DNA from: CAVPDA01 sp963702495
Lineage (GTDB): Bacteria; Pseudomonadota; Gammaproteobacteria; Burkholderiales; Rhodocyclaceae
NCBI GenBank assembly: GCA_963702495.1
Contig: CAVPDA010000023.1
Location: 35,987 to 99,986 of the forward strand
Length of the DNA: 64,000 nucleotides
Direction of reading: 5' to 3'
In this document: one piece after another, positions 20,108 through 29,570 of the stretch
How the letters are laid out: every line of letters starts with the position of its first letter
How positions within the stretch are numbered: position 1 is the stretch's first letter
Position numbers and translations under genes: made by a program
Notes under the pieces: generated by a model
Database searches by the model: none
Seen by the model: only the letters and a program-made list of their open reading frames with translations
Told to the model about the DNA's origin: nothing

Positions 20108-20590
20108 ATGAACTTCGAGCATCTGATCGAGATCAACGACGCGAGCCTGCCCGACCTCCAAGCGCTGACCCGGTCTGCGCTCTGGCGCGGGCTGGTGATC
20201 CGCGCCGAGAAACCGCAGTTCTCGGTGATCGGATTGGACGAGTGCCGGATTCTGGAGCGCGGCGAGGGCTTTCTGAAGCGCGAGCTGCGCTTCGGGCATC
20301 TGCAGGTGCGCGATCGCGTCCGCCTGGTGCCCTTGCAGTCCGTCACCTATGAAACGGAGGCGAGCGGAGATATGGCGGCGAGCCGCCTGACCATGGCCAT
20401 CGAGGAGCCCTGGCCGGGGCGCCTGTTCGTCCGCTTCACCTACGCCGATGCGCCGGGACCGGCGGCGGGCACGATGGATCACTTCTACGACGAGCATCGG
20501 AAGCAGGCCTATCTGTTCGCCGACATCGACACCATCGCCACCATCCGCCGCCTCGCCCGCGAGGGTTTGCTGGCGCAGGAGGACGCTTGA
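20108..20590 (+). CDS. SRPBCC/AtaL-like protein (DUF1857)
   Basis: A 160-residue protein of the DUF1857 family, a START/SRPBCC-like hydrophobic-pocket fold. The family opening (MNFEHLIEINDA, then LTRSALWRGLVIRAEKP) is intact, as is the mid-block around PLQSVTYETEA. A ligand is not known. It converges on the FAH-family gene and diverges from the cupin. Confidence 0.82.
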   Translation: MNFEHLIEINDASLPDLQALTRSALWRGLVIRAEKPQFSVIGLDECRILERGEGFLKRELRFGHLQVRDRVRLVPLQSVTYETEASGDMAASRLTMAIEEPWPGRLFVRFTYADAPGPAAGTMDHFYDEHRKQAYLFADIDTIATIRRLAREGLLAQEDA

Positions 20591-20638
20591 GGTGAAAGCG
20601 TGGAAGGCTGCAGTGACCGGTGGCTGTGACGAAAGGGA

Positions 20639-21487
20639 TCAGCGGCGTGCCGCGACCGTGCGTTGGACCTGTTCGCCCAGACCCGACACCCCCAGGCGCA
20701 TCGTCTGCCCCGTCCGCAGATAGAGCGGCGGCTTGCGGCCCAGGCCGACGCCCGCCGGGGTGCCGGTGGTGATGATGTCGCCCGGCTGCAGGCTCATGAA
20801 GCGGCTGATGTAGGACACGAGCTGGGCGACGCCGAAAATCATGTTGCGCGTGTTTCCGTTCTGGCACTGACGGCCGTCCACCTCCAGCCAGAGGTCGAGG
20901 CTCTGCGGATCGGGGACCTCGTCGGCGGTCACCAGCCAGGGTCCGATCGGCGCGAAGGTGTCGCAGCCCTTGCCCTTGTCCCACTGGCCGCCGCGTTCGA
21001 GCTGGAAGGCGCGCTCCGAGATGTCATTGACCACGCAATAGCCGGCCACATGATCGAGGGCCTGCTCGGCATTCACGTACTTGGCCGGCTTGCCGATGAC
21101 CGCGCCCAGCTCCACCTCCCAGTCCGTCTTCTCCGCGCCGAGGGGGATTTCCACGTCGTCGCCGGGTCCGCAGATGGCGCTGGTGGCCTTGAAGAACAGC
21201 ACCGGTTCGGCGGGGATGGGCATGCCCGACTCCAGTGCATGGTCGCGGTAGTTCAAGCCGACGCCGACCAGCTTTCCCACCTGTCCGACACAGGGACCGA
21301 TGCGCGGCGCGCCGGCGACTTCGGGCAGCAGGGAGGCATCGAGGGCGCGCAGTCTGGCCAGGCTGTCCGGCAGCAATATGGTGCCGCGTATGTCGTCGAT
21401 ATGCCGCGACAGGTCGCGCAGCCTGCCCTCGCTGTCGAGCAGACCGGGCTTCTCCTGCCCGGCGTCGCCGTAACGCAGCAGTTTCAT
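20639..21487 (-). CDS. Fumarylacetoacetate hydrolase family protein
   Basis: A 282-residue enzyme of the FAH superfamily. It shows VGVGLNYRDHALESG, the metal-binding EVELGAVIG (Glu-x-Glu) and GYCVVNDISERAFQ, then KGCDTFAPIGPW and TTGTPAGVGLG. Members hydrolyse, decarboxylate or isomerise small 2-oxo or beta-diketo acids. The pattern is closest to ureidoglycolate lyase or 2,4-diketo-3-deoxy-fuconate hydrolase-like members, but the substrate cannot be fixed. Metal ligands are complete, and length is normal. Confidence 0.87.
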   Translation of the reverse strand: MKLLRYGDAGQEKPGLLDSEGRLRDLSRHIDDIRGTILLPDSLARLRALDASLLPEVAGAPRIGPCVGQVGKLVGVGLNYRDHALESGMPIPAEPVLFFKATSAICGPGDDVEIPLGAEKTDWEVELGAVIGKPAKYVNAEQALDHVAGYCVVNDISERAFQLERGGQWDKGKGCDTFAPIGPWLVTADEVPDPQSLDLWLEVDGRQCQNGNTRNMIFGVAQLVSYISRFMSLQPGDIITTGTPAGVGLGRKPPLYLRTGQTMRLGVSGLGEQVQRTVAARR

Positions 21488-21559
21488 GGCCTTGTCTCGC
21501 TTCGCCTGGGGCCTGCGTGTCCTGCCCGCGGCCGAACGGATCCCGTGCCGCCGGGTGGG

Positions 21560-22039
21560 TCACTGCAATGTGGCATTGGCCTGCTCGTTGGCCACGCGGG
21601 CCAGCTCGGTGACTTCGATGCCGGCGTGAAGTTCGAGCGAAGCCTCGAAGGGTTCGGGCCGCACGTAAAGAGAAAGAAACGCGTCGCCGGCCTTGAGCAG
21701 CCGGATGGACTGCTGCCGCGCCTGCGCTGCGATGTCCTGCAGCAGAATGGTGGCCACGGCGGCGGCGACACTGGCGAGCTTGATCTCGTCCGGGCCGAAG
21801 CTGCCCATCTCGATACGGGTGACCAGTTGCGGCAGGAATTCGCCCTCCGCCTTGGCGAGCAGCAGCAGGGTCGGAGCCGCAGTGCGCAACTCGATGCCGA
21901 GGGACAGCTGCGGATTGTCGCCCGCCACCGCGGCAATGGCCTGCGGGTCGATGCGCGCGCGCATGCCGGCGAGGCAGGCCAGCGCTGATTGATGCAGGTC
22001 TTGGGCGGCGGCGCGCCGTGTCGTGTCGTCGTATTGCAT
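21560..22039 (-). CDS. Unknown protein next to the acetate kinase-PduL fusion
   Basis: A 159-residue protein with no family I recognise. It is rich in Ala and Leu, predicted mainly helical, and has no signal peptide, Cys cluster or nucleotide motif. The start is an ATG at 22039, only 7 bases after the fusion gene's stop on the same strand, so the two are very probably cotranscribed. It could be a small regulator or partner of the fusion enzyme; this is inference from position only. Confidence 0.6.
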   Translation of the reverse strand: MQYDDTTRRAAAQDLHQSALACLAGMRARIDPQAIAAVAGDNPQLSLGIELRTAAPTLLLLAKAEGEFLPQLVTRIEMGSFGPDEIKLASVAAAVATILLQDIAAQARQQSIRLLKAGDAFLSLYVRPEPFEASLELHAGIEVTELARVANEQANATLQ

Positions 22040-22046
22040 GATCTGT

Positions 22047-24374
22047 TCAGCGCCGGCTCTGGATCTCGTCGATGTAACCGATCATGCCGGTCCTTATGTT
22101 GCCGGCGTTGCCTTCGTCGGTGTCGATGTGCATGGCGAGGCGATAGTTGGGATTCACCCGCACCACCACGTCACCGAAGATCAGTTCGCGGTCGCCCTCG
22201 ATGCGCACGCGCACCACGTACTTGTCGCGCAGTCCGAAGCGCAGCGCATCTTCCGGCGACATGTGGATATGGCGCTGGGCGCAGATCACGCCGCGGGCGA
22301 TGGCAGCCGTGCCGGCCGGACCGACCAGGGCGGCTCCGGGCGTATTCACCAGGTCGCCCGATTCCCGGATGGGCGGCTGGATGCCGAGCTTGAACTGCTC
22401 GGTCATGGCGATCTCCACCTGGGTCTCCTTGCGCGTGGGACCGAGCACCCGCACGTTGTCGATCTTGCCCTTGGGTCCGACGATATGAACCTTCTCGCGG
22501 CAGGCGAACTGCCCCGGCTGGGACAGTTCATGCTCCGGCGTGAGCTGGTGGCCGGGGCCGAACAGCTTGTCCACGTCGGCCTGCGACAGGTGGGCGTGAT
22601 GGGCGGAGACTTCGATCGGAATCGGGGCTTCCTGCTGCCCCCTGATGATCTGGTTGATCTGGTTGTGCTCGACGGCGCGCAGGGCTTCCCAGGCGACCAG
22701 CCGCTCGTCGTTGTTGGCGATGACCAGAATCTTCACCGGCGAATCGTCGGCGGAGATCTCCGCGTGGGAGCGCACCTCCTTCAAATTGCGGTTCTTTTCC
22801 TCGTCCAGCTTGATGCCCATGTAGGCCAGGCCCTGGCACGCCAGACTGCGCACGGCGGAACTGGTTTCGCCGATGCGGCCGGTGAAGGCCAGCACGTCGA
22901 CGCCGCCCATCGCCGCCACGTAGGCGCCGATGTTCTTGCGGATCTGGTAGCAATAGGCCTTGTGGGCGAGCAGCGCCCGATGATGCCCTTCGTTGGCGGC
23001 TTCCTCGATCTCGCGAATGTCGCCCGAGATGCCGGAGATTCCTCGCAGGCCGCTTTCGGCGTTGATCAACTGGCTCAGGGCCGCGGCATCGAGCTGGAAG
23101 TGCTCCATCAGATGGATCATCACTCCCGGATCCATGCTGCCGGTGCGCGAGGCCATGATCAGCCCGTCGGCCGGGGTCATGCCCATCGAGGTGTCCACCG
23201 ATCGGCCATGGTCGATGGCGCAGAGGGAGGATCCGATTCCCAGATGGCAGGAGATGATCTCCAGTTCGCCGAGGGGGCGCTTCAGCGTCTGCGCCGCCCG
23301 CAGGGAAACATAGCGGTGGGAGGTGCCGTGGAAGCCGTAGCGGCGGATGCCTTCCTTCTTGTAATAGTCGTAGGGCAGTCCATACAGGTAGGCGTAGGTC
23401 GGCAGCGTCTGGTGGAAGGCGGTGTCGAACACCGCGACATGGGGCAGGGCGGGGAAGAACTTCATCGCCAACCGGATGCCTTCCACGTTGATCGGGTTGT
23501 GGAACGGCGCCAGCACCGACAAGGCTTCGATGTCCGCCAGCACCTGAGGCGTGATCACCATCGAGTTGGAGAACTTGCTCCCGCCGTGTACCACGCGGTG
23601 ACCGACGGCGATGATGTCCTGGGGCAGGACGTGAAACTTGCCGTCGAGCGTCTGCAGCTCGTCGAACAGCACCGCGAAGAAATCGGCGAGGGCGAACGCC
23701 GGACGCTCGCGGCGGGTGATCGAGCCGCCCGCATCCAGGCTCACGTGCACCTGCGGCTGGCTCAGATCTTCGATGATGCCGTGCACATCCCGGTTCTGAT
23801 CCTGGGTGTCGTACACGCCGAAGCGGATCTGGCAGCGGCCCGCATTCAGGACCAGGATTTTTCCCGGCGTGTCGGTCCGCAGATTGAGGGCGTAGGGGTC
23901 GTCCGCCTTCGTCACGGCGTTGGCGTGGAGCTGGCCGCTGGTGATGTCCACCGCATAGGCGCGCGTCCGCTCCGCCAGCAGCCGGGACAAATAGATGATG
24001 GCTTTGGGGTGAACCATGATGCGGGATGTGAACACATCCTGCGGGATCAGCAGCACGAAGCAGCGGTTGCCGGCGATGACGTCCGCCACCGTGCGATCGC
24101 CGGTGAGGAGCGACATCTCGCCGAACACATCTCCCGCTTCGAGTTGGCTGAGGACGACCCGCCCACCCGTGCTGTCCGTCACCGAAACCTGCGCGTGGCC
24201 GCTGGCGAGCACGCCGAAGAAGCGTCCGTCCTCACCGCATTCGATGATCGCCTCGCTCGGTTCGAACGTCCGGAACGCGCTGCGGGCGGCGATCTCCTCC
24301 ACATGGCGGGGATCGAAGCCATCGAACAGGCGGACATGCTCCAGCAAGAAACGGTTCAGTTCGGACAGGGTCAT
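22047..24374 (-). CDS. Fusion: cNMP-binding domain + acetate kinase + PduL phosphotransacylase
   Basis: A 775-residue single chain with three domains. Residues 1-140 are a cyclic-nucleotide-binding fold (GDVFGEMSLLTGDRTVADV). Residues 165-565 are an acetate/propionate kinase with its catalytic residues kept: GHRVVHGG (Arg), FHNP (His), FDTAFH (Asp), GFHGTSH (His), CHLGIGSS (His), SRTGSMDP (Arg) and TGRIGE (Glu). The N-terminal NAGSSS signature, however, is NAGRCQ. Residues 585-775 are a PduL-type phosphate acyltransferase with both metal-binding HxH sites (SAHHAHLS and AQRHIHMS). The protein could make acetate or propionate plus ATP from acyl-CoA in one polypeptide, gated by a nucleotide signal. 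Confidence 0.92.
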   Translation of the reverse strand: MTLSELNRFLLEHVRLFDGFDPRHVEEIAARSAFRTFEPSEAIIECGEDGRFFGVLASGHAQVSVTDSTGGRVVLSQLEAGDVFGEMSLLTGDRTVADVIAGNRCFVLLIPQDVFTSRIMVHPKAIIYLSRLLAERTRAYAVDITSGQLHANAVTKADDPYALNLRTDTPGKILVLNAGRCQIRFGVYDTQDQNRDVHGIIEDLSQPQVHVSLDAGGSITRRERPAFALADFFAVLFDELQTLDGKFHVLPQDIIAVGHRVVHGGSKFSNSMVITPQVLADIEALSVLAPFHNPINVEGIRLAMKFFPALPHVAVFDTAFHQTLPTYAYLYGLPYDYYKKEGIRRYGFHGTSHRYVSLRAAQTLKRPLGELEIISCHLGIGSSLCAIDHGRSVDTSMGMTPADGLIMASRTGSMDPGVMIHLMEHFQLDAAALSQLINAESGLRGISGISGDIREIEEAANEGHHRALLAHKAYCYQIRKNIGAYVAAMGGVDVLAFTGRIGETSSAVRSLACQGLAYMGIKLDEEKNRNLKEVRSHAEISADDSPVKILVIANNDERLVAWEALRAVEHNQINQIIRGQQEAPIPIEVSAHHAHLSQADVDKLFGPGHQLTPEHELSQPGQFACREKVHIVGPKGKIDNVRVLGPTRKETQVEIAMTEQFKLGIQPPIRESGDLVNTPGAALVGPAGTAAIARGVICAQRHIHMSPEDALRFGLRDKYVVRVRIEGDRELIFGDVVVRVNPNYRLAMHIDTDEGNAGNIRTGMIGYIDEIQSRR

Positions 24375-24516
24375 GAGGATTTGCTCGGCGCCCGTTCCAT
24401 TTTCCGTCAGGCAACGGGGCGCACCAGGCTGTTTCGAGTGAGCCAAGCGTAACACATTGCTGCACTGCAGAAAATCCGGCCGTTGCTGTGTTGCACGGGA
24501 AGGAGCAGGCAGCGGC

Positions 24517-24564
24517 TTGACATTTGGAAAACCTGCGAATAAGTTACTGACCGGCTAGTCAGTA
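24517..24564 (+). promoter_or_regulatory. Promoter with TetR-type operator upstream of the efflux operon
   Basis: TTGACA (24517-24522) is separated by 17 bases from a -10-like TAAGTT (24540-24545). A 7-base inverted repeat, TACTGAC-CGGCTA-GTCAGTA (24545-24564), touches the -10 box and ends 11 bases before the tetR ATG. The position fits autorepression by the TetR-family protein. Confidence 0.75.
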
Positions 24565-24575
24565 TCGGTTCGTTC

Positions 24576-25271
24576 ATGTCCGGAGATACGTCCGTCCGCC
24601 CTCGCCGGGAACGGCGCAAGGAAGCCCGCCCCTCGGAGCTTACCGCCGCCGCCCTCGATCTTTTCGTCGAGCGCGGCTTCGCCGCCACCCGTCTGGAAGA
24701 CATCGCCGCGCGCGCCGGGGTATCCAAGGGGACGCTCTATCTGTATTTCGCGGGCAAGGAGGATTTGTTCAAGGCGGTGGTGCGCGAGGGCATCGTTCCT
24801 GCGCTGACGCAGGCCGAGATGTTGATCGCGGAGCACCGGGGCAGCGCGAGCGATCTGCTGCGCAGCCTGATCCGCGGCTGGTGGCAACTGATCGGCAGCA
24901 CGCCGCTGGGGGGCATCACCAAGCTCATGATCGCCGAAGCGCGCAATTTTCCCGAGATCGCGCAGTTCTATTACGACGAGGTGTTGCGCCGCGCCCACGG
25001 TCTGATGCGCAGGGTGCTGCTGCGCGGGCAGGAGAGCGGTGAGTTCCGCGCCGGCGACGTGGATACCTGGCAGCAGTTGGTCTTTTCGCCGTTCATCATG
25101 TTTGCCGTGTGGCGTCATTCGCTCGCCTGCTGCGATGCTCGGGCCGGGGCGCCGGAGGCGTACATCGAGGCGGCCCTCGACTTCGTTTTGCGCGGCTTGC
25201 GCAGCGACCCCGGCAGCTTGTCGATCTCCCGCGAGCCTGCCGCTGCGCCAGCACGCTCACCGGAGGGTTGA
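24576..25271 (+). CDS. TetR family repressor of the RND efflux operon
   Basis: A 231-residue regulator. The N-terminal helix-turn-helix (about residues 18-62) reads ALDLFVERGFAATRLEDIA then AGVSKGTLYLYFAGKEDLF, the canonical TetR DNA-binding domain. The C-terminal ligand domain includes a TetR_C-type block around LMIAEARNFPEIAQFYYDE. It is the first gene of an operon with the adaptor (4-base gap) and the pump, behind a clear palindromic operator, so it most likely represses all three. Confidence 0.93.
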   Translation: MSGDTSVRPRRERRKEARPSELTAAALDLFVERGFAATRLEDIAARAGVSKGTLYLYFAGKEDLFKAVVREGIVPALTQAEMLIAEHRGSASDLLRSLIRGWWQLIGSTPLGGITKLMIAEARNFPEIAQFYYDEVLRRAHGLMRRVLLRGQESGEFRAGDVDTWQQLVFSPFIMFAVWRHSLACCDARAGAPEAYIEAALDFVLRGLRSDPGSLSISREPAAAPARSPEG

Positions 25272-25275
25272 AGAA

Positions 25276-26382
25276 ATGCCCATGCATGCGCCGTATCCAC
25301 GCGGAACCCTGGCGATGCTCGTTGCCCTGGCTGCCCTGGCCGGCTGCGGGAAGGAGAGCGCCGCGCCGGAATCGGTCCGCCCGGTGCTGACCCAGACGGT
25401 GCAGTTCGCACTGACTGCGGCGACTGCGGTGTTTCCCGGCGAGGTGCGTGCCCGACACGAAAGCGATCTCGCCTTTCGCATCGGCGGCAAGATCGTCTCG
25501 CGCGAGGTGGATGTCGGGGCGGCGGTGCGCAAGGGGCAGACCCTGGCAAGGCTCGACCCGAGCGACGTGGCGCTGGCGGTGCGCACGGCCGAGGCCCAGC
25601 TCGCCGCGGCGGAAACGGACTTCGGCTATGCCGAAGCGGAGCTGAAGCGCTCGCAATCGCTGCTGGAGCAGCGTTTCATCAGCCAGGCCGCAGTCGACGG
25701 CAAGCGCAATGCGTTCAATGTCGCCAAAGCCCGTCTGGAGCAAGCGCGCTCGCAGCGCGCGGTTGCCGCCAACCAGATGGTCTACGCCACGCTTGCGGCG
25801 GACCGGGACGGGATCATCACGGCCGTCAATGCCGAACCGGGTCAGGTGGTCGCAGCGGGCCAGACGGTGGCGCGTCTCGCCCGTCCCGACGAAAAGGAAG
25901 CGTGGATCAGCGTTCCCGAGAGCCGGCTGGCGGAACTGCGCGACGCGCCGGAATTGGCGGCCAACCTGTGGGCGGCACCGGCCCGGCTCTATGCGGCCAA
26001 GGTGAGGGAGATCGCACCCAGCGCCGACGCGGTGACGCGCAGCTTCCAGGTGAAAGTGTCGCTGCCGGATGCGGACTCGGACGTGCGCCTCGGCATGACC
26101 GCCAACGTGATGGTGAAGCGTTCCGGGGCGGGTGCAACGGCGAAGCTGCCGCTGCCGGCGCTCGCCAGCCGGGAGGGCAAGCCGGTGGTCTGGGTGGTGA
26201 GCGACCAGGGCGAAGCGCAACCGCGCGCCGTCGAGGTGGCCGGCTACCAGCAGGACGGAGTCATCATCGCGGCCGGCCTCAGGGAAGGCGAGAAGGTCGT
26301 GGTGGCCGGCGCGCACAAGCTCCTGGCCGGGCAGAAGGTCGATCCGCGGCCGTCGCCGCTGGCGGTGACGCCGCCGCGCTAG
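25276..26382 (+). CDS. RND efflux membrane-fusion lipoprotein
   Basis: A 368-residue HlyD/AcrA-type adaptor linking the inner-membrane pump to an outer-membrane channel. It has a lipoprotein signal (LAALAGCG), a biotinyl-lipoyl-like half (HESDLAFRIGGKI) and a coiled-coil hairpin (about residues 90-165). The second lipoyl half follows (INAVNAEPGQVVAAGQTV-like sequence), then the beta-barrel and membrane-proximal domains. It lies between tetR and the pump gene on the same strand. No channel gene is adjacent; the tolC at 30612 may serve. Confidence 0.92.
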   Translation: MPMHAPYPRGTLAMLVALAALAGCGKESAAPESVRPVLTQTVQFALTAATAVFPGEVRARHESDLAFRIGGKIVSREVDVGAAVRKGQTLARLDPSDVALAVRTAEAQLAAAETDFGYAEAELKRSQSLLEQRFISQAAVDGKRNAFNVAKARLEQARSQRAVAANQMVYATLAADRDGIITAVNAEPGQVVAAGQTVARLARPDEKEAWISVPESRLAELRDAPELAANLWAAPARLYAAKVREIAPSADAVTRSFQVKVSLPDADSDVRLGMTANVMVKRSGAGATAKLPLPALASREGKPVVWVVSDQGEAQPRAVEVAGYQQDGVIIAAGLREGEKVVVAGAHKLLAGQKVDPRPSPLAVTPPR

Positions 26383-26408
26383 GCGCAATCCCGAGAACAG
26401 CCCGGATC

Positions 26409-29400
26409 ATGAACGGCTTCAATCTATCCGAGTGGGCGCTGCGCCATCAGGCGCTGGTGCGCTATTTCATCCTGGTGCTGGCGGTGGTGGGGGTGATGGC
26501 CTACCAGCGCCTGTCCCAGTCGGAGGATCCGCCCTTCACCTTCAAGGTGATGGTGATCCGCACCCTGTGGCCGGGGGCCACCGCGCGCGAGGTGGAACAG
26601 CAGGTCACCGACCGCATCGAGAAGAAGCTGCAGGAGGCCCCCTACGCCGACATCATCCGCAGCTACTCGAAGCCGGGCGAATCCAACGTGTTCTTCCTGG
26701 CCAGGGATTCGACGCCGCCGATGGAGACTCCCAACGTTTTCTATCAGGTGCGCAAGAAGATCGGCGACATCCGGCACACGCTCCCCGCCGGCATCCAGGG
26801 ACCGTTCTTCAACGACGAGTTCGGCGACACCCTGGGCAATGTCTATGCGCTGATCGGCGACGGCTACGACTACGCCGCCCTCAAGCATTACGCCGACAAG
26901 TTGCGCGACGAACTGCTGCGGGTGAAGGACGTCGCCAAGGTCGAACTCATAGGCGAGCAGGACGAACGCATCTACGTCGAGCTTTCCAGCACCCGGCTGG
27001 CGACCCTGGGCATCGATCTGCAGACCTTGCTGGGCGCGCTGGCGAGCCAGAACGCGGTGGCGGCGGCCGGCAGCTTCGAGACCGGCTTCGACCGCATCTA
27101 CCTGAGACCCGGCGGGGCGTTCGATTCGGTGGAGCGGATTCGCGAGCTGTCGATCCGCGCCGGCGGCCGCCTGCTTCGGCTCGGCGACATCGCGGAGGTG
27201 AAGCGCAGTTTCGCCGACCCGCCCCAGCCGCGCATGCGCTTCATGGGCAGCGATGCCCTGGGGGTCGGCGTGTCGATGGCGAAAGGCGGCGACATCATCG
27301 CCCTCGGCAGGCATCTCGACGCGGCAGTGGCGCGCATCCAGCATCAGTTGCCGCTGGGACTGGAACTCCATGCCGTGGCGAGCCAGCCCACGGCGGTGGC
27401 GCGCTCGATCAACGAATTCGTGCGCGCGCTGGCGGAAGCGGTGGCGATCGTGCTGGTGGTGTCCTTCTTCAGCCTCGGCTTTCGCACCGGACTGGTGGTG
27501 GCGCTGTCGATCCCGCTGGTGCTGGCGCTCACCTTCTTCTTCATGTACCTGTTCGGCGTCGGGCTGCACAAGATCTCGCTCGGCGCCCTGATTCTGGCGC
27601 TGGGCCTGCTGGTCGATGACGCCATCATCGCGGTGGAGATGATGGCAGTGAAGATGGAGCAGGGCTGGGACCGGGTGAAAGCGGCTTCCTTCGCCTATAC
27701 CAGCACCGCCATGCCGATGCTGACCGGCACCCTGGTCACCGCCGCCGGCTTCCTGCCCATCGCCACGGCCGCCTCCAGCACCGGGGAATACACCCGTTCC
27801 ATCTTTCAGGTGTCGGTGATCGCGCTGCTCATCTCCTGGTTCGCGGCGGTGATCGTGATTCCCTATCTCGGCTTCCGCCTGCTGCCCGATCTGCATGGCA
27901 AACGCGGCGAATCCGGCGTTCACGAGGTTTACGACTCTCCCTTCTATCGCCGATTCCGGCAGGTCGTGAGATGGTGTGTCCGATATCGCAAGACCGTCAT
28001 CCTGGTGACGCTGCTCGCCTTCGCGCTGGCCGTCGCCGGTTTCCGCTTCGTGCAGGAGCAGTTCTTTCCGGCCTCGACGCGGCTCGAACTGCTGGTGGAC
28101 CTGCGGCTGGCCGAAGGCTCGTCCCTGCCCGCCACCGAGGCCCAGGTGAAGAAGCTGGAAGCGCTCCTCGCCAGGGAAAAGGGAATCGAGAATTTCGTCG
28201 CCTATGTCGGCAGCGGCAGTCCGCGCTTTTACCTGCCGCTGGATCAGCAGTTGCCCAACAGCAATTTCGCCCAGTTCGTGGTGCTCACCAGGAGCCTGCA
28301 GGACCGGGAGCGCGTCCGCTCCTGGCTGATCAAGCTGTTCGAGGACGACTTCAGCGAGCTGCGCGGCGTCGTGCAGCGCCTGGAGAACGGTCCGCCGGTG
28401 GGCTTTCCGGTGCAGTTCCGCGTTTCGGGCGAAGACATCGCCACGGTGCGCAAGCTGGCGTACGAGGTGGCCCAGGTGATGCGCGCCAACCGAAATCTGA
28501 GCAATGTCCAGTTCGACTGGGACGAGCAGACCAAGGTGATCCGCCTCGGCATCGACCAGGCCAAGGCGCGCGTGCTCGGCATCTCCTCCGAGGAACTGGC
28601 CAACGTGCTGAATGCCGCTCTCAGCGGCATCCGCGCCACCGTCTATCGCGAGAACGACAAGCAGATCGACGTGCTGGTGCGGGGCACCGAGGTCGAGCGC
28701 ATGCAGTTGTCGTTCCTGCGGGATCTCGCCATTCCGACGCGCTCGGGCAAATCGGTGGCCGTGTCCCAAATCGCCAGCCTCGACTACGGTCTGGAGGAGG
28801 GCTTGATCTGGCGCCGCAACCGGCTGCCCACGATAACGGTTCGAGCGAACGTGTATGGGGATATTCAGGCGCCGGCGGTGACCGGTCAGATCAGTCCCCT
28901 GCTCGATCCGATCCGCGCCAAGCTGCCGCCGGGCTACTTCCTGCAGATCGGTGGCGCCGCCGAGGAGAGTGCCAAAGGCGGCGGATCGGTGGCGGCGGGG
29001 GTGCCGCTGTTCGTCGTCACGGTGGTGACCATCCTGATGCTGCAATTGCAGAACTTCTCGCGTACGGCGCTGGTTCTGCTGACGGCGCCGCTGGGGATGA
29101 TCGGGGTGACCCTCTTCCTGCTCGCCTTCGACAAACCCTTCGGCTTCGTCGCCATGCTGGGTACGATCGCCCTGTCCGGCATGATCATGCGCAACTCCGT
29201 GATCCTGGTGGATCAGATCGAGCAGGACATCGAGGCCGGACTGGCGCCGTGGAATGCCATCGTCGAGGCCACGGTACGCCGCTTCCGGCCCATCATGCTG
29301 ACCGCCGCCGCGGCGATTCTGGCCATGGTGCCTCTGTCCCGCAGCGTCTTCTTCGGACCGATGGCGGTGGCTATCATGGGCGGTCTGCTGGTGGCGACGT

Positions 29401-29492
29401 TGCTGACGCTGCTGTTCCTGCCGGCGCTCTACGCCGCGTGGTTCCGGGTGCGCGAGGCGGAGAGTTCCGAACCGGCCGCCCTGCCCATGTAG
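26409..29492 (+). CDS. RND efflux pump permease
   Basis: A 1027-residue inner-membrane proton-driven exporter of the AcrB/MMPL class. It has an N-terminal helix followed by the first periplasmic loop (TLWPGATAREVEQQV), then five helices with the proton-relay pair in GLLVDDAIIAVE. A second periplasmic loop and a second helix block follow, with RFRPIMLTAAAAILAMVPL. The sequence resembles the HAE1-like subfamily that lacks a dedicated channel gene. Full length and intact. It follows the adaptor by 26 bases. Confidence 0.93.
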   Translation: MNGFNLSEWALRHQALVRYFILVLAVVGVMAYQRLSQSEDPPFTFKVMVIRTLWPGATAREVEQQVTDRIEKKLQEAPYADIIRSYSKPGESNVFFLARDSTPPMETPNVFYQVRKKIGDIRHTLPAGIQGPFFNDEFGDTLGNVYALIGDGYDYAALKHYADKLRDELLRVKDVAKVELIGEQDERIYVELSSTRLATLGIDLQTLLGALASQNAVAAAGSFETGFDRIYLRPGGAFDSVERIRELSIRAGGRLLRLGDIAEVKRSFADPPQPRMRFMGSDALGVGVSMAKGGDIIALGRHLDAAVARIQHQLPLGLELHAVASQPTAVARSINEFVRALAEAVAIVLVVSFFSLGFRTGLVVALSIPLVLALTFFFMYLFGVGLHKISLGALILALGLLVDDAIIAVEMMAVKMEQGWDRVKAASFAYTSTAMPMLTGTLVTAAGFLPIATAASSTGEYTRSIFQVSVIALLISWFAAVIVIPYLGFRLLPDLHGKRGESGVHEVYDSPFYRRFRQVVRWCVRYRKTVILVTLLAFALAVAGFRFVQEQFFPASTRLELLVDLRLAEGSSLPATEAQVKKLEALLAREKGIENFVAYVGSGSPRFYLPLDQQLPNSNFAQFVVLTRSLQDRERVRSWLIKLFEDDFSELRGVVQRLENGPPVGFPVQFRVSGEDIATVRKLAYEVAQVMRANRNLSNVQFDWDEQTKVIRLGIDQAKARVLGISSEELANVLNAALSGIRATVYRENDKQIDVLVRGTEVERMQLSFLRDLAIPTRSGKSVAVSQIASLDYGLEEGLIWRRNRLPTITVRANVYGDIQAPAVTGQISPLLDPIRAKLPPGYFLQIGGAAEESAKGGGSVAAGVPLFVVTVVTILMLQLQNFSRTALVLLTAPLGMIGVTLFLLAFDKPFGFVAMLGTIALSGMIMRNSVILVDQIEQDIEAGLAPWNAIVEATVRRFRPIMLTAAAAILAMVPLSRSVFFGPMAVAIMGGLLVATLLTLLFLPALYAAWFRVREAESSEPAALPM

Positions 29493-29570
29493 GTCGTGCC
29501 GTGCGCGTCAACGAATGCGGACGCCCACGGCGTCCCACGGGCGGCTAAAATGCAGGACTTTTCGCGAACT

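Noticed and set aside
22023..24452. An 809-codon frame opposite the kinase-PduL fusion
   Set aside because: It is a shadow frame. The minus strand encodes three complete recognisable domains over the same bases.
26424..29045. An 873-codon frame opposite the RND pump
   Set aside because: Its His/Gln/Asp/Arg-rich composition is typical of the antisense of membrane genes. The plus strand is an intact pump.
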